This document shows positions 13,647-14,067 of a DNA stretch of 14,067 nucleotides, piece after piece. Below the pieces are notes generated by a model that was given only the letters and a program-made list of their open reading frames with translations, had not been told where the DNA came from and made no database searches. This DNA is from Bacillota bacterium. GTDB taxonomy: Bacteria > Bacillota > Bacilli > Paenibacillales > Paenibacillaceae. The translations under genes and the position numbers were made by a program. Where the stretch lies: contig JAEZZE010000033.1 of the NCBI GenBank assembly GCA_023418755.1, forward strand, positions 1-14,067. Direction: 5' to 3'. The number at the start of each line of letters is the position of its first letter. The stretch's first letter is position 1.

Positions 13647-14067
13647 TTATGAAAGAGTTGCCAGCCGGGAACGGATGAATTCCGCCCGCGACTTGTCTCG
13701 GTCTTCCGGGCTCATCGCTTCCCCGAACGTCATCTGGAGAAAGCCCGGCTGAGTCGAGACGAGCAACTCGTTCAACACGAGGGGGTTGACCTCCGGCAGC
13801 AAGCCCAGGTGGGAGCCGAGCCGAATGTCGGACAGCCGCTGCGACGCTTCCTTCGAGTCCATGATCAGCGCCTGCGTCAAGATGCCGTACGATCTGCGAA
13901 CGCGGTCCTCGACGCGCAGCCTCGACTCGCCCAGCAGCTTCGCTCTCGCCGACTTCTCATGCTCGATGATCTGTCGCGCAACCTGAAACAGGTTATCGAT
14001 GATCTCCTGCTCCGATTGCCCCAGCGTGACCTGGTTGGACACTTGGAACAGGTTGCCCGTCGCTTCG
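13647..14067 (-). CDS. mcsB: Protein arginine kinase McsB, C-terminal part (cut by window edge)
   Basis: McsB phosphorylates arginines on aberrant proteins, marking them for ClpC-ClpP, and inactivates the CtsR repressor during stress. Only the last 139 residues are present; the frame is open to the right edge, beginning EATGNLFQ. The visible part is the C-terminal end of the ATP:guanido phosphotransferase domain: the conserved NQVTLGQSE stretch, a charged helix with HEKSARAKLL, and the terminal PGFLQMTFGEAMSPEDRD segment found in McsB and not in metazoan creatine or arginine kinases. The TAA stop is at 13647-13649. The catalytic residues lie outside the window. mcsA and ctsR would be expected further right. 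Confidence 0.95.
   Translation of the reverse strand, partial: EATGNLFQVSNQVTLGQSEQEIIDNLFQVARQIIEHEKSARAKLLGESRLRVEDRVRRSYGILTQALIMDSKEASQRLSDIRLGSHLGLLPEVNPLVLNELLVSTQPGFLQMTFGEAMSPEDRDKSRAEFIRSRLATLS

Overview
The window looks like a chromosomal segment of a GC-rich Bacillota of the Paenibacillaceae type (Paenibacillus/Cohnella-like). The reasons are the Bacillota order mcsB-clpC-radA-disA-yacL-ispD, strong AGGAGG-type ribosome binding sites, and protein sequences close to Bacillus-type McsB, ClpC, RadA and DisA. The genus is an inference from gene order and general familiarity; no search was run. Almost everything is read leftward on the minus strand. No rRNA, tRNA, CRISPR array, transposase or phage gene was seen.

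Layout from right to left, in the direction of transcription. The C-terminal part of mcsB (protein arginine kinase) enters from the right edge and is followed after 35 nt by complete clpC (HSP100 unfoldase), which ends in a strong terminator near 11100-11146. A region of about 400 bases with degenerate ~50-bp repeats comes next. Then tetR and mmpL form a two-gene unit: a TetR-family regulator and a 1043-residue RND/MMPL exporter with a long YhgE-like helical loop. After mmpL comes an 865-base region (6053-6917) rich in repeats, with a 51-bp tandem array and one possible small plus-strand gene. Then radA and disA (14 nt apart), pssA, one plus-strand gene for a small Cys-rich protein (2076-2471), yacL (PIN/TRAM) and ispD. 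ispF would be expected just beyond the left edge.

The core genes cover proteostasis (McsB marks proteins with phospho-arginine, ClpC unfolds them for ClpP), DNA repair and checkpoint signalling (RadA, and DisA, which makes c-di-AMP), phosphatidylserine synthesis (PssA) and isoprenoid precursors (IspD). The efflux unit and its repeats separate clpC from radA, which are adjacent in Bacillus.

The most unusual content is intergenic. Three arrays with a period near 50 bp (6578-6803, 6860-7001, 10828-10955) sit at both ends of the mmpL-tetR unit, and at least two of them share a core motif. One array has run into the 3' end of mmpL and, through a one-base difference in an A-run, appears to have replaced its stop codon. 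In addition, a ~95-bp two-hairpin element occurs twice (3409-3506 and 6201-6295), upstream of pssA and of radA in the same orientation.
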